Shown one piece after another: positions 10,646-18,473 of a stretch of 64,000 nucleotides of DNA; position 1 is the stretch's first letter; each line of letters starts with the position of its first letter. Source of the DNA: Sinomonas mesophila (GTDB lineage: Bacteria > Actinomycetota > Actinomycetes > Actinomycetales > Micrococcaceae). The translations under genes were made by a program, and so were the position numbers. The stretch is taken from NCBI RefSeq assembly GCF_001999765.1, contig NZ_MTIC01000013.1, forward strand, positions 62,001 to 126,000. Reading direction: 5' to 3'. The notes under the pieces were generated by a model. It searched no databases. It worked only from the letters and a program-made list of their open reading frames with translations, and was not told the DNA's origin.

Positions 10646-10680
10646 GTGACGCTCCGTGACGCAACGTGACCGCCCGTGAC
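10646..10680 (+). promoter_or_regulatory. Four GTGAC direct repeats at exact 10-bp spacing upstream of ssuABC
   Basis: GTGAC occurs at 10646, 10656, 10666 and 10676, the last three as CGTGAC. The array ends 30 bp upstream of the -10-like TACGCT (10711-10716). This is the cleanest of three matching arrays (the others are at sirA and cysG) and is a strong candidate for the binding site of a sulfur-responsive regulator. Confidence 0.65.
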
Positions 10681-10710
10681 CGCACCCTTGGGACGGACCA
10701 CCCGCGTCCC

Positions 10711-10723
10711 TACGCTTGAACGC
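10711..10723 (+). promoter_or_regulatory. -10-like element before the ssu leader ORF
   Basis: TACGCT at 10711-10716 followed by TGAACGC leads directly to an ATG at 10724. The spacing is identical to that at sirA (TACCCT, 7 nt, ATG). An inverted repeat GGGAC/GTCCC overlaps the region just upstream. Confidence 0.5.
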
Positions 10724-10786
10724 ATGATCCCGCAGTTGCCTGCCCGTTGCCGGGGCGCCACGCCCCGATGTCGGGCCCGTCGATAG
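10724..10786 (+). CDS. Putative 20-aa leader peptide upstream of ssuA
   Basis: The ORF starts at the predicted transcription start (leaderless) and encodes MIPQLPARCRGATPRCRARR, then TAG. It has two Cys and six Arg codons in 20. A perfect 7-bp hairpin (10751-10757 with 10761-10767) and an outer 5-bp stem (10742-10746 with 10772-10776) lie within it. Short Cys-containing leader ORFs that sense cysteine supply are established upstream of sulfur genes in mycobacteria, and putative leader peptides are common before sulfur genes in streptomycetes. A similar role here is inference. It ends 45 nt before the ssuA start. Confidence 0.5.
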   Translation: MIPQLPARCRGATPRCRARR

Positions 10787-10831
10787 GCCCCATCCAGAGA
10801 CCTGCGACCCCTGCGAGACCAAGGACCCTTC

Positions 10832-12016
10832 ATGAGCGAGACCACCAAGACCCCCGAGACCGTGCGCATTACGGCGGAATCCGCCGAACAGGAGGCCAAG
10901 AGCGGCCGAGGCCTCAAGATCGGGATCGCCGCCGCCGTCGTGCTCCTCCTCGGGGCCGGCGCTGCCATCGCCACGGCCACGGCCGGCGCCCCACAGTCCC
11001 AGCCGTCCCAGAGCGCGGCCGCCCCCGTCGGGACGCCGGCCCCGCAGCTCCGCCTCGGCTACTTCGGCAACGTCACCCACGCCCCTGCCCTTGTGGGTGT
11101 CCAGAACCACCTCGTCGAGGACGCGGTCAAGGCCGCGGGCACGGACACGTTCAGCACCCAGGTGTTCAACGCTGGCCCGGCGGCGATCGAGGCCCTCAAC
11201 GCGGGCGCGATCGACGCCGCGTACATCGGCCCCAACCCGGCGATCAACTCCTTCGTCAAGAGCAACGGCGAGTCCGTCGCCGTCGTCGCCGGCGCGGCCG
11301 CGGGCGGGGCGCAGCTCGTCGTCAAGCCCGAGATCACCTCGCCCGAGCAGCTCAAGGGCAAGGTCCTCGCGAGCCCACAGCTCGGCGGAACCCAGGACGT
11401 CGCCCTGCGCGCCTACCTCGCCGAGCACGGCTTCGCCACGACGCCGAACGGCGGCGGTGACGTGACGATCAACCCGACCGAGAACGCCCAGACCCTCAAG
11501 CTCTTCACGGACGGCAAACTCGACGGCGCGTGGCTGCCGGAGCCGTGGGCCTCGCGCCTCGTGCTCCAGGCCGGCGCCAAGGTGCTCGTCGACGAGAAGG
11601 ACCTCTGGGACGGTGAGGGCACGGGCAAGCCGGGCCAGTTCCCGACCACGATCCTCATCGTGAACAAGAAGTTCGCCGCCGAGCACCCCCAGACCGTCGA
11701 GGCCCTCCTGGCGGGCCACGTCGAGGCCGTGAACTGGCTCAACGGGGCCAGCGCTGCCGACAAGGCGAGCACCATCAACGCCGCGCTCAAGGCCTCCTCG
11801 GGCGCCGAGCTCCCTGCGAACGTCATCGACCGGGCCCTCGGCAACATCACCTTCACGACCGACCCGCTCGCGGGGGCCTTCCCCAAGCTCCTGAAGGACG
11901 GCGTCACGGCGGGCGTCACGAAGGAGGCCAACATCGATGGCCTGTTCGACCTCCGCGTCCTCAACTCAGTGCCTGGCCACGAGAAGGCCAGCGCCGCCGG
12001 CCTCGGCCAGGACTGA
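10832..12016 (+). CDS. ssuA: Sulfonate/taurine-type ABC transporter substrate-binding protein
   Basis: This 394-aa extracytoplasmic receptor presents an organosulfur compound to SsuC/SsuB. The mature part has the NMT1/SsuA-like fold: LRLGYFGNVTHAPALVG, FNAGPAAIEALNAGAIDAAYIGPNPAINSF split around the ligand pocket, and DGAWLPEPWASRLV. The N-terminus has a basic segment and one hydrophobic helix (about residues 29-49, IGIAAAVVLLLGAGAAIATAT) but no Cys lipobox. The protein is therefore probably tethered by an uncleaved helix or released, unlike most Gram-positive binding proteins. AAGGA at 10821-10825 is the ribosome-binding site. Promoter architecture shared with sirA and cysG supports a sulfur substrate rather than nitrate. 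No ssuD monooxygenase is adjacent. Confidence 0.85.
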   Translation: MSETTKTPETVRITAESAEQEAKSGRGLKIGIAAAVVLLLGAGAAIATATAGAPQSQPSQSAAAPVGTPAPQLRLGYFGNVTHAPALVGVQNHLVEDAVKAAGTDTFSTQVFNAGPAAIEALNAGAIDAAYIGPNPAINSFVKSNGESVAVVAGAAAGGAQLVVKPEITSPEQLKGKVLASPQLGGTQDVALRAYLAEHGFATTPNGGGDVTINPTENAQTLKLFTDGKLDGAWLPEPWASRLVLQAGAKVLVDEKDLWDGEGTGKPGQFPTTILIVNKKFAAEHPQTVEALLAGHVEAVNWLNGASAADKASTINAALKASSGAELPANVIDRALGNITFTTDPLAGAFPKLLKDGVTAGVTKEANIDGLFDLRVLNSVPGHEKASAAGLGQD

Positions 12017-12076
12017 CCGTAGCTTCGGACTCGGCCCGGACCGACCCAGTCCAGGAACCACACAGAAGGAACCGAC

Positions 12077-12802
12077 ATGACCGTACTGCTCGAGAACCTC
12101 GGCAAGCGCTTCGGCGCTGGCGCCCCCGTCCTGGAGGGCGTCAGCGCGAGCATCGCCCAGGGCGAGTTCGTCGCGCTCCTCGGCGCCTCGGGCTGCGGCA
12201 AGTCGACCCTGCTGAACATCATCGCCGGCCTCGAGCGCCCCACCTCGGGTGCGCTCGAGGTCCCGGCGGACGGCGCGGCGTTCATGTTCCAGGACGCCGC
12301 GCTCTACCCGTGGCTCACGGCCCGCGGCAACATCGAGCTCGCGCTCAAGCTCCGCGGCGTCGGCAAGGCCGAGCGCCGGGCGCGGGCCACGGAGCTCCTC
12401 GACCTCGTCCACCTCGGCGAGGCCGGCGACAAGCGCCCGCACGAGCTCTCGGGCGGCATGCGCCAGCGCGTCGCCCTCGCCCGGGCCCTGTCCCAGGACC
12501 GCCAGGTCCTGCTCATGGACGAGCCCTTCGCCGCCCTCGATGCCATCACCCGCGACCTCCTCCACGAGGAGCTCACGCGCATCTGGCGCGAAACCGGCCG
12601 TACCATCATCTTCGTGACCCACAACGTCCGCGAGGCGATCCGCCTCGGGCAGCGGGTCCTGCTCCTCTCGTCGCGCCCGGGCCGGGTCGTCGCCGAGTGG
12701 GCGGTTCCGGAGGAGACGAAGAACGACGCCGCCGCTGTCGCCGCCCTCACGGGGGACGTCACCGCCCGCCTGCGTGAGGAGATTGCACGCCATGCCAAGT
12801 AA
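12077..12802 (+). CDS. ssuB: Sulfonate-type ABC transporter ATP-binding protein
   Basis: This 241-aa ATPase energises uptake through SsuC. It has Walker A GASGCGKST, Q-loop MFQDAALYPW, signature LSGGMRQR, Walker B LLMDEPFAALD and switch His in FVTHNVREA, all in the usual order for the nitrate/sulfonate/taurine subfamily. AGAAGGAACCGAC precedes the ATG. The 60-bp gap from ssuA contains no hairpin, consistent with one transcript. Confidence 0.92.
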   Translation: MTVLLENLGKRFGAGAPVLEGVSASIAQGEFVALLGASGCGKSTLLNIIAGLERPTSGALEVPADGAAFMFQDAALYPWLTARGNIELALKLRGVGKAERRARATELLDLVHLGEAGDKRPHELSGGMRQRVALARALSQDRQVLLMDEPFAALDAITRDLLHEELTRIWRETGRTIIFVTHNVREAIRLGQRVLLLSSRPGRVVAEWAVPEETKNDAAAVAALTGDVTARLREEIARHAK

Positions 12803-13718
12803 TTCCACCCTCGAGAGGGACACGGTGAGCACTCAAGCACCAGGCCACGCGCAGCCGCAGTCCTCCGACGCGGAGCTGCGGACCCTCGAGGCCGGCCTCG
12901 ACCATCTCCAGTCGGAAACGTCCCGCCGCCGACGGGACTGGACCCGCGCGCTCCTGCCGATCGCCGCCGTCGTCGTCCTCGTGCTGGCTTGGCAGCTGTA
13001 CGTGAGCCTCGGGCTCAAGCGCCGCGACCTCGTGCCGGGCCCCTTCGACGTCCTGGCCTCCCTCGCGGAGCTGTGGGCCGAGGGCAAGGTCCAGGAGTCG
13101 GTGTGGACCTCGCTCCAGCGCGGCCTGCTCGGCTTCGCGGTGAGCGTCGTCGTCGCGACCCCGCTCGGCCTCCTCCTCGGCCAGGTCAGGACCCTGCGCC
13201 GCGCGTTCGGGCCGCTCATCTCGGGCCTGCAGGTCCTGCCGTCCGTCGCGTGGGTCCCGGCCGCGATCATCTGGTTCGGCCTCACGGACGCGACCGTCTA
13301 CTTCGTGGTGCTCATGGGCGCCATCCCCTCGATCGTCAACGGCCTCGTCTCCGGCATCGACCAGGTCCCTCCGCAGTACCGCTCCGTCGCGAAGGTGCTC
13401 GGCGCCTCCCGGGCGGAGCTCGCCCTCCAGGTCATCCTCCCGGCGTCCCTGCCCGGGTACGTCGCGGGGCTCAAGCAGGGCTGGGCGTTCTCCTGGCGCT
13501 CGCTCATGGCCGCCGAGATCATCGCCGTGGGCGGCACGATGGGCTTCGGCCTCGGCTCGCTCCTGGACCAGGGCCGCACGCTGAGCGACATGGGCGTCGT
13601 CATGAGCGCGATCCTGATCATCCTTTTCGTGGGCATCCTCATCGAGCTCGCCGTCTTCGGCCCGATCGAGCGCCGGCTGCTGGCCCGCCGGGGCCTCCTC
13701 TCCGGGAGCACCGGCTAG
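12792..13718 (+). CDS. ssuC: Sulfonate-type ABC transporter permease
   Basis: This 308-aa inner-membrane protein of the BPD/SsuC family has about six helices and the ATPase-contact EAA loop (AKVLGASRAELALQVILPASLPG). The first 60 residues are hydrophilic. The ATG at 12792 overlaps ssuB by 11 nt and has GAGGAG 9 nt upstream; a GTG at 12825 with GAGAGGGA is an alternative start that would shorten the protein by 11 residues. It ends the ssu operon; a strong hairpin follows. Confidence 0.9.
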   Translation: MPSNSTLERDTVSTQAPGHAQPQSSDAELRTLEAGLDHLQSETSRRRRDWTRALLPIAAVVVLVLAWQLYVSLGLKRRDLVPGPFDVLASLAELWAEGKVQESVWTSLQRGLLGFAVSVVVATPLGLLLGQVRTLRRAFGPLISGLQVLPSVAWVPAAIIWFGLTDATVYFVVLMGAIPSIVNGLVSGIDQVPPQYRSVAKVLGASRAELALQVILPASLPGYVAGLKQGWAFSWRSLMAAEIIAVGGTMGFGLGSLLDQGRTLSDMGVVMSAILIILFVGILIELAVFGPIERRLLARRGLLSGSTG

Positions 13719-13743
13719 CCCTCTCCACACGGACAGCCCCCGT

Positions 13744-13783
13744 GGCCCCGTCTCTCGCGCCCGTCCGGGCGAGGGGCGGGGCC
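13744..13783 (+). terminator. Hairpin terminator after ssuABC
   Basis: An interrupted GC-rich stem: GGCCCCG pairs with CGGGGCC on the outside and CGCCCG with CGGGCG inside, 25 bp after the ssuC stop. Confidence 0.65.
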
Positions 13784-13821
13784 GCTGCCGTGCCGCCCCT
13801 GTGTCGCGGACCCGATCCTTT

Positions 13822-13856
13822 GTGACGCAGGGTTACCTCTCGTGAACGGCTGTGTC
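13822..13856 (+). promoter_or_regulatory. 10-bp-phased pentamer array upstream of cysG
   Basis: GTGAC (13822), GTTAC (13832), GTGAA (13842) and GTGTC (13852) occur at exact 10-bp steps. The last ends 31 bp before the -10-like TACCGT (13888-13893), which is followed by 6 nt and the ATG of cysG. This matches the ssu and sirA promoters in spacing and position, although the sequence is more degenerate. Confidence 0.5.
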
Positions 13857-13899
13857 GATCTGTTGTCACCGCCGCGGGGGCGGAGCCTACCGTTGATCC

Positions 13900-15144
13900 A
13901 TGGCACTCCAGGACCTCTATCCCGCGGCGCTCCGCCTGCTGGGGCGCCCCGTCCTCGTGGTCGGCGGCGGCCGGGTGGCCGCGCGCCGCGCCCAGGGCCT
14001 CCTCGACGCCGGCGCGATCGTCACGGTCGTGGCCCCGGACGCGCACGACGACGTCGCCCGCCTCGCGAGCGCCGGCCTCCTCACGCTCGTGCCCCGCGCC
14101 TACGAGACCGCGGACCTCGAGGGCGTGTGGTTCGTCCAGACCGCCACGGGCGTCCCCGCCGTCGACGCCCGCGTGGCCGCCGAGGCCGAGGAGCGCCGGA
14201 TCTGGTGCGTCAACGCCGCCGACCACGAGGCCTCCGCCGCGTGGACCCCCGCCACCGCCCGCGTCGACGACGTCACGATCGCCGTGAACGCCGGGGGAGA
14301 CCCGCGCCGGGCCAAGGCCCTCAAGGACGCGATCGTCCTCGCCCTGCGCACCGGGAAGCTGCCCCTGCGCCGGCACCGGAAGGGCCACGGCCGCCGTCCC
14401 GGCCGCGTGGCCCTCGTCGGCGGCGGTCCCGGCGACCCCGGGCTCATCACCGTGCGCGGGCGCCAGCTCCTCGCGGAGGCCGACGTCGTCGTCGCCGACC
14501 GCCTCGGCCCCCGGGACCTGCTCTCCGAGCTCAGCGAGGGCGTTCGCGTGATCGAGGTCGGCAAGGCGCCCGGCGCCCACCAGGCCACCCAGTCCGAGAT
14601 CAACGCGATCCTCGTGCGCGAGGCCCGGGCAGGGCACGTCGTCGTCCGCCTCAAGGGCGGGGACCCGTACGTCCTCGGCCGGGGCGGCGAGGAGGCCGAG
14701 TACTGCCGCGAGCACGGCGTCGACGTCGAGGTGGTCCCGGGCGTCACGAGCGCCGTCTCGGTCCCCGCGGCCGCCGGCATCCCAGTCACGCATCGTGGCC
14801 TCGCCACGGGCTTCAGCGTCGCGACGGGGCACGACGAGCTCGCAGAGCTCCCGGCCCGGCCCGACCACACCATCGTGCTCCTCATGGGCGTGCGCCGGCT
14901 CGCGGAGTCTGTGGCCGTCCTGCGCTCGCGGGGGCTCGGCGCGGACACGCCGGTCGCCGTCGTCGAGCGCGGCTGGACGCCCGAGCAGCGCGTCACCATC
15001 GCCACCCTCGGTACCATCGTTGACCGGGCCCGCGCGGTCGGCGTCGCGAACCCCGCCGTCGTCGTGATCGGCGACGTCGTGCGCGTGAGCCCGTACGCCC
15101 GCGCACACTTCCCGGCACCCCTGGCCTCCCGCACGACCCCCTGA
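13900..15144 (+). CDS. cysG: Siroheme synthase: precorrin-2 dehydrogenase/uroporphyrinogen-III C-methyltransferase fusion
   Basis: This 414-aa bifunctional enzyme makes the siroheme needed by sirA. The N-terminal part (about 1-150) is a Rossmann dehydrogenase (LVVGGGRVAARRAQGLLDAG, then CVNAADHE). The C-terminal part (about 168-405) is a SAM-dependent methyltransferase with VALVGGGPGDPGLITVRG, VVVRLKGGDPYVLGRGGEE and EVVPGVTSA. It is shorter than enterobacterial CysG (457 aa), mainly between the two units, where the helical dimerisation/chelatase region is reduced; the iron-chelating step may therefore differ. The ATG lies 6 nt behind a -10-like hexamer with no ribosome-binding site, implying a leaderless mRNA like sirA. 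Confidence 0.92.
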   Translation: MALQDLYPAALRLLGRPVLVVGGGRVAARRAQGLLDAGAIVTVVAPDAHDDVARLASAGLLTLVPRAYETADLEGVWFVQTATGVPAVDARVAAEAEERRIWCVNAADHEASAAWTPATARVDDVTIAVNAGGDPRRAKALKDAIVLALRTGKLPLRRHRKGHGRRPGRVALVGGGPGDPGLITVRGRQLLAEADVVVADRLGPRDLLSELSEGVRVIEVGKAPGAHQATQSEINAILVREARAGHVVVRLKGGDPYVLGRGGEEAEYCREHGVDVEVVPGVTSAVSVPAAAGIPVTHRGLATGFSVATGHDELAELPARPDHTIVLLMGVRRLAESVAVLRSRGLGADTPVAVVERGWTPEQRVTIATLGTIVDRARAVGVANPAVVVIGDVVRVSPYARAHFPAPLASRTTP

Positions 15145-15192
15145 CCACCAGCACCTTTCGTCCTGACGAGAACCAACAGAAGGAACACAGCC

Positions 15193-16647
15193 GTGTCGAA
15201 CACCCCCCTCGCTCAGCGCGCGCTCCGCGTCGCCGTCATCGGCTCGGGCCCCGCCGGCGTCTACGCCGCCGACCTCCTGACCAAGAGCGCGCCCGTCGCC
15301 TCCGGCGAGCTCACGCTGAGCATCGACCTCTTCGACCGCTACCCGGCGCCGTACGGCCTCATCCGCTACGGCGTCGCCCCGGACCACCCCCGCATCAAGG
15401 GCATCGTCAACGCCCTGCACAAGGTCCTGGACCGCGGCGACATCCGGTTCTTCGGCAACGTCGACTACGGCACGGACCTGAGCATCGAGGACCTCCGCAA
15501 GCACTACGACGCCGTCATCTTCGCCACCGGCGCGATCAAGGACGCGGACCTCAACATCCCCGGTGTCGAGCTCGAGGGCTCCTTCGGCGCGGCCGACTTC
15601 GTCTCGTGGTACGACGGCCACCCGGACGTCCCGCGCGAGTGGCCGCTCGAGGCCAAGGAGATCGCGGTCATCGGCAACGGCAACGTGGCGCTCGACGTCG
15701 CGCGCGTCCTCTCGAAGCACGCGGACGAGCTGCTCGTGACCGAGATCCCGGACAACGTGTACCGGATCCTCAAGGAGTCCCCCGTCACCGACGTGCACGT
15801 CTTCGGCCGCCGCGGCCCCGCCCAGGTCAAGTTCACGCCGCTTGAGCTGCGCGAGCTCTCGCACAGCCACGACGTCGACATCGTCCTCTACCCGGAGGAC
15901 TTCGAGTTTGACGAGGCTTCAGACCGCGAGATCCAGACCAACAACCAGGTCAAGACCATGGTCGGCACGCTGACGAACTGGATCGCCGAGCAGCCCGAGG
16001 AGCCTGAAGAGCTCACGGCCTCCCGCCGCCTGCACCTGCACTTCCTGCAGAGCCCGGTCGAGATCGTCGACTCGCCCGAGACCCCGGGTCAGGTCGCCGG
16101 CATCCGCTTCGAGCGCCAGGAGCTCGACGGCACGGGCAACGTCCGCGGCACGGGCGAGTTCCTCGACTACCCGGTCCAGGCCGTGTACCGCGCGATCGGC
16201 TACTTCGGCTCGGCCCTGCCGGACGTCGAGTTCGACCACCGCCGCGGCGTCGTGACGAACGACGGCGGGCGCGTCCTCGACGCCGACGGCACCCACGTGC
16301 CGGGCCTCTACGCCACGGGCTGGATCAAGCGCGGCCCGGTCGGCCTCATCGGCCACACGAAGGGTGACGCCCTCGAGACCGTCGGCTTCCTCCTCGAGGA
16401 CCGCGAGAACCTGCCCTTCGCGGCCGAGCCCGCCGAGCAGGCCGTGACCGAGCTGCTCGCGGCCCGTGGCGTCGAGTTCACGACGTGGGAGGGCTGGATC
16501 TCCCTCGACGCGCACGAGAAGGCCCTCGGCGCCGCCGCCGAGCCGGCTCTCACGCACAAGGGCGAGGTCGCGCGCGAGCGCGTCAAGGTCGTGGCGCGCG
16601 ACGAGATGGTCGCCATCTCGAACGGCGCGGCGATCACCGCCGGCTGA
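15193..16647 (+). CDS. fprA: FprA-type ferredoxin-NADP+ reductase (first copy)
   Basis: This 484-aa flavoprotein of the adrenodoxin-reductase family moves electrons between NADPH and ferredoxin. The FAD motif VIGSGPAGVYAADLL is at the N-terminus, the family motif PYGLIRYGVAPDHPRIK follows, and the NADP-binding VIGNGNVALDVARVL comes near residue 160. The C-terminal GWIKRGPVGLIGHTK is conserved. The start is GTG 15193 with AGAAGGAA upstream. Placement 48 bp after cysG suggests it supplies reduced ferredoxin to sulfite reductase. A very similar paralogue lies at 23913-25388. Confidence 0.92.
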   Translation: MSNTPLAQRALRVAVIGSGPAGVYAADLLTKSAPVASGELTLSIDLFDRYPAPYGLIRYGVAPDHPRIKGIVNALHKVLDRGDIRFFGNVDYGTDLSIEDLRKHYDAVIFATGAIKDADLNIPGVELEGSFGAADFVSWYDGHPDVPREWPLEAKEIAVIGNGNVALDVARVLSKHADELLVTEIPDNVYRILKESPVTDVHVFGRRGPAQVKFTPLELRELSHSHDVDIVLYPEDFEFDEASDREIQTNNQVKTMVGTLTNWIAEQPEEPEELTASRRLHLHFLQSPVEIVDSPETPGQVAGIRFERQELDGTGNVRGTGEFLDYPVQAVYRAIGYFGSALPDVEFDHRRGVVTNDGGRVLDADGTHVPGLYATGWIKRGPVGLIGHTKGDALETVGFLLEDRENLPFAAEPAEQAVTELLAARGVEFTTWEGWISLDAHEKALGAAAEPALTHKGEVARERVKVVARDEMVAISNGAAITAG

Positions 16648-16664
16648 CGCCCGAGGCCTCCCCT

Positions 16665-16720
16665 CGCCGAGATGGGGTTCTGTGCCGCCGAGATGGGGTG
16701 ATGGGACGCCGAGATGGGGT
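16665..16720 (+). repeat. Three direct repeats with 21-bp period
   Basis: CGCCGAGATGGGGT occurs identically at 16665-16678, 16686-16699 and 16707-16720, each followed by 7 variable bases, giving an exact 21-bp period. Copies in the opposite orientation lie at 16932-16989. The 16648-17014 gap between convergent fprA and the PucR-type gene contains no plausible gene. Confidence 0.85.
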
Positions 16721-16816
16721 CCTGGCAATGCCTGGGCGGACGACGGCGGGACTCGCCTCGCAGGCGCAGGCTGACCTCGCGTTGCGGCCCGCCCGGCTAG
16801 CCTCCCTAGCAATATC

Positions 16817-16876
16817 TGCTGCCCTGAGCCGCTTCTCCTTGCGTAGTTCACCAAGGAGAAGCGGCTCAGGGCAGCA
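16817..16876. terminator. Perfect 25-bp inverted repeat (hairpin) between convergent genes
   Basis: The arms 16817-16841 and 16852-16876 are perfect complements over 25 bp with a 10-nt loop. The length and perfection exceed a usual terminator. It sits between fprA and the convergent PucR gene, so bidirectional termination is plausible, but the flanking repeat arrays suggest a composite element. Confidence 0.8.
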
Positions 16877-16931
16877 CTTGTATGGCGACAACCTCTGGTG
16901 AGCCTGCGCACCCCGACTTCGAAGTCCTAGG

Positions 16932-16989
16932 CCCCCATTTCGGCGGTCGCGGGCACCCCATTTCGCCGGCCCAGGCCCCCATCTCGGCG
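16932..16989 (-). repeat. Three inverted copies of the CGCCGAGATGGGG motif
   Basis: The reverse complement of the left-hand repeat appears at 16932-16945 (CCCCCATTTCGGCG), 16955-16968 (ACCCCATTTCGCCG) and 16976-16989 (CCCCCATCTCGGCG), with steps of 23 and 21 bp. The copies are slightly diverged from the identical left-hand set. Confidence 0.8.
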
Positions 16990-17014
16990 AGAAGCGGGGC
17001 CGAAGGGGCCTGCG

Positions 17015-18448
17015 TCAGGCCTTCGCGACCTTGCGCACCGCGAGGGCCAGGTAGAGCTGGACCCGGTCCGCCGTGACGGCCGGGTCGTAGCCCGTGAGCT
17101 CGGCGATCTGCCCGAGCCGGTAGCGCACGGTGTTCCGGTGCAGGTTGAGCTCCTCGGCCACCTGCGCCACGGAGCCGTTGAGGTTCAGGTAGGTCTCGAG
17201 CGTGTGCACGAGCTCCGCGCCGTGCTGCGCGTCGAAGCGCACCAGCGGCCCGACGGCCTCGCCCGCCATGTCCGCGAGCGGCACGTCCTCGCTCGCGAGC
17301 AGGAGCGAGGTCAGGCTCAGCCGCTCGGGCTCGTTGACGTCGAGGCCGCGCGTCGCGGCCTCCTTGGCCTCGAAGTAGCTCCACCGCAGCCCATTCGGCT
17401 TCGTGTACGAGCCGCCGATCCCCACCGTCGCGTGGATGCCGGCCTCGGTGAGGTGATCGGCGAGGAGGCGGCCCAGCCGCGGCGCCCGCGCGCCGTCGTC
17501 CTCCACGACGACGACGAGGTCGTGGTCGAGCGTCGCCGAGACCGCGCTCTCCAGCGCCGGGGGCAGGGTCGTGCCGCGCAGGTTCTTGTGGTGCGCCGCG
17601 GACTCCGCGAGCAGGACGACGTTGCGCCGCGTCGAGTTGACCCCCACCCCGGCGAGGCGGCGCGAGGCCTCGTCGGCCTCGAGGGTGCCGCGCACGACGT
17701 CGTTCATCACCTGCCCGGCGAGGGCCCGCTGGGCCTGGCGCTGCTTCATGAGGTTGTTGAGCTCGAGGCTGATGAGGTTCTGGGCGTAGGAGACGATCCC
17801 AGTGTCCTCGAAGGGCTTCTTGGCCCACAGGGTCGAGGCGTCGCGCCGGCCAGTCGGGATGGGGTAGGGGACCCAGCGGTCCATCGACGGCGTGCCCGCG
17901 TCGGGGCTCGAGGCGTAGAGCTGGGCCGTGAACTGGGTCAGGACGAGGTCGGTCGAGAGCATCTGGCCGAGGTTCCGCAGCAGGTCGGCGAGGCCGCCGC
18001 CGGTCAGGAGCGAGCGCGCCAGGACCTGGTGCTCCGCGATGAGCCGCTCGAGGCTTGCGTAGTGGTCCGCCGAGTGCGAGTCGGCGACGAGCTTGCCGAT
18101 GGCCATGAACGGGGTCTGGTAGGGGACCTCGATGACCGGCACGCCCCAGCGGTTGGCCTCTGCGATGAGGGCCGAGGGGATCTCGTCGTGCCCGAGCCCG
18201 ACGCCGAAGCCGATCCCGAGGGTTCCCGCTCGCTGGAGGACGCGGACGAACCGGCGCTGCTCGATGGCGCTGCGCTGACGCACGCCCGTAGTGAGAACGA
18301 GCTCGCCGCCGGAGAGGAATGGGGCGGGGTTCTCGAGCTCCGTAACCGCCACCCACTGGATCTCCGCGCCGAGCGTCGACCCGGCCGATCCCGCGAGCCG
18401 GAGACCCAGATCGGGGCGTGAGAGGAGGTCGGAGAGCGTCAGGGCCAT
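17015..18448 (-). CDS. PucR-family transcriptional regulator
   Basis: This 477-aa regulator has an N-terminal purine-catabolism sensing domain (LTLSDLLSRPDLGLRLAG to about residue 130), a central GGDEF-related CdaR-type region, and a C-terminal helix-turn-helix of the PucR type (LETYLNLNGSVAQVAEEL then HRNTVRYRLGQIAELTG). It is divergent from gabT with a 13-bp inverted-repeat operator between them, so it probably controls GABA aminotransferase expression. A PucR-type GabR controls gab genes in Corynebacterium glutamicum, as I recall. The ATG at 18448 is preferred because the family N-terminus begins at ALTLSDLL; longer upstream starts would read through the operator. Confidence 0.88.
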   Translation of the reverse strand: MALTLSDLLSRPDLGLRLAGSAGSTLGAEIQWVAVTELENPAPFLSGGELVLTTGVRQRSAIEQRRFVRVLQRAGTLGIGFGVGLGHDEIPSALIAEANRWGVPVIEVPYQTPFMAIGKLVADSHSADHYASLERLIAEHQVLARSLLTGGGLADLLRNLGQMLSTDLVLTQFTAQLYASSPDAGTPSMDRWVPYPIPTGRRDASTLWAKKPFEDTGIVSYAQNLISLELNNLMKQRQAQRALAGQVMNDVVRGTLEADEASRRLAGVGVNSTRRNVVLLAESAAHHKNLRGTTLPPALESAVSATLDHDLVVVVEDDGARAPRLGRLLADHLTEAGIHATVGIGGSYTKPNGLRWSYFEAKEAATRGLDVNEPERLSLTSLLLASEDVPLADMAGEAVGPLVRFDAQHGAELVHTLETYLNLNGSVAQVAEELNLHRNTVRYRLGQIAELTGYDPAVTADRVQLYLALAVRKVAKA

Positions 18449-18473
18449 GCCCACCACTATAGGCTTTGCTGGC

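Noticed and set aside
16665..16989. CRISPR array
   Set aside because: The repeats are only 14 bp with 7-bp variable segments, they occur in both orientations around a hairpin, and no cas genes are near.
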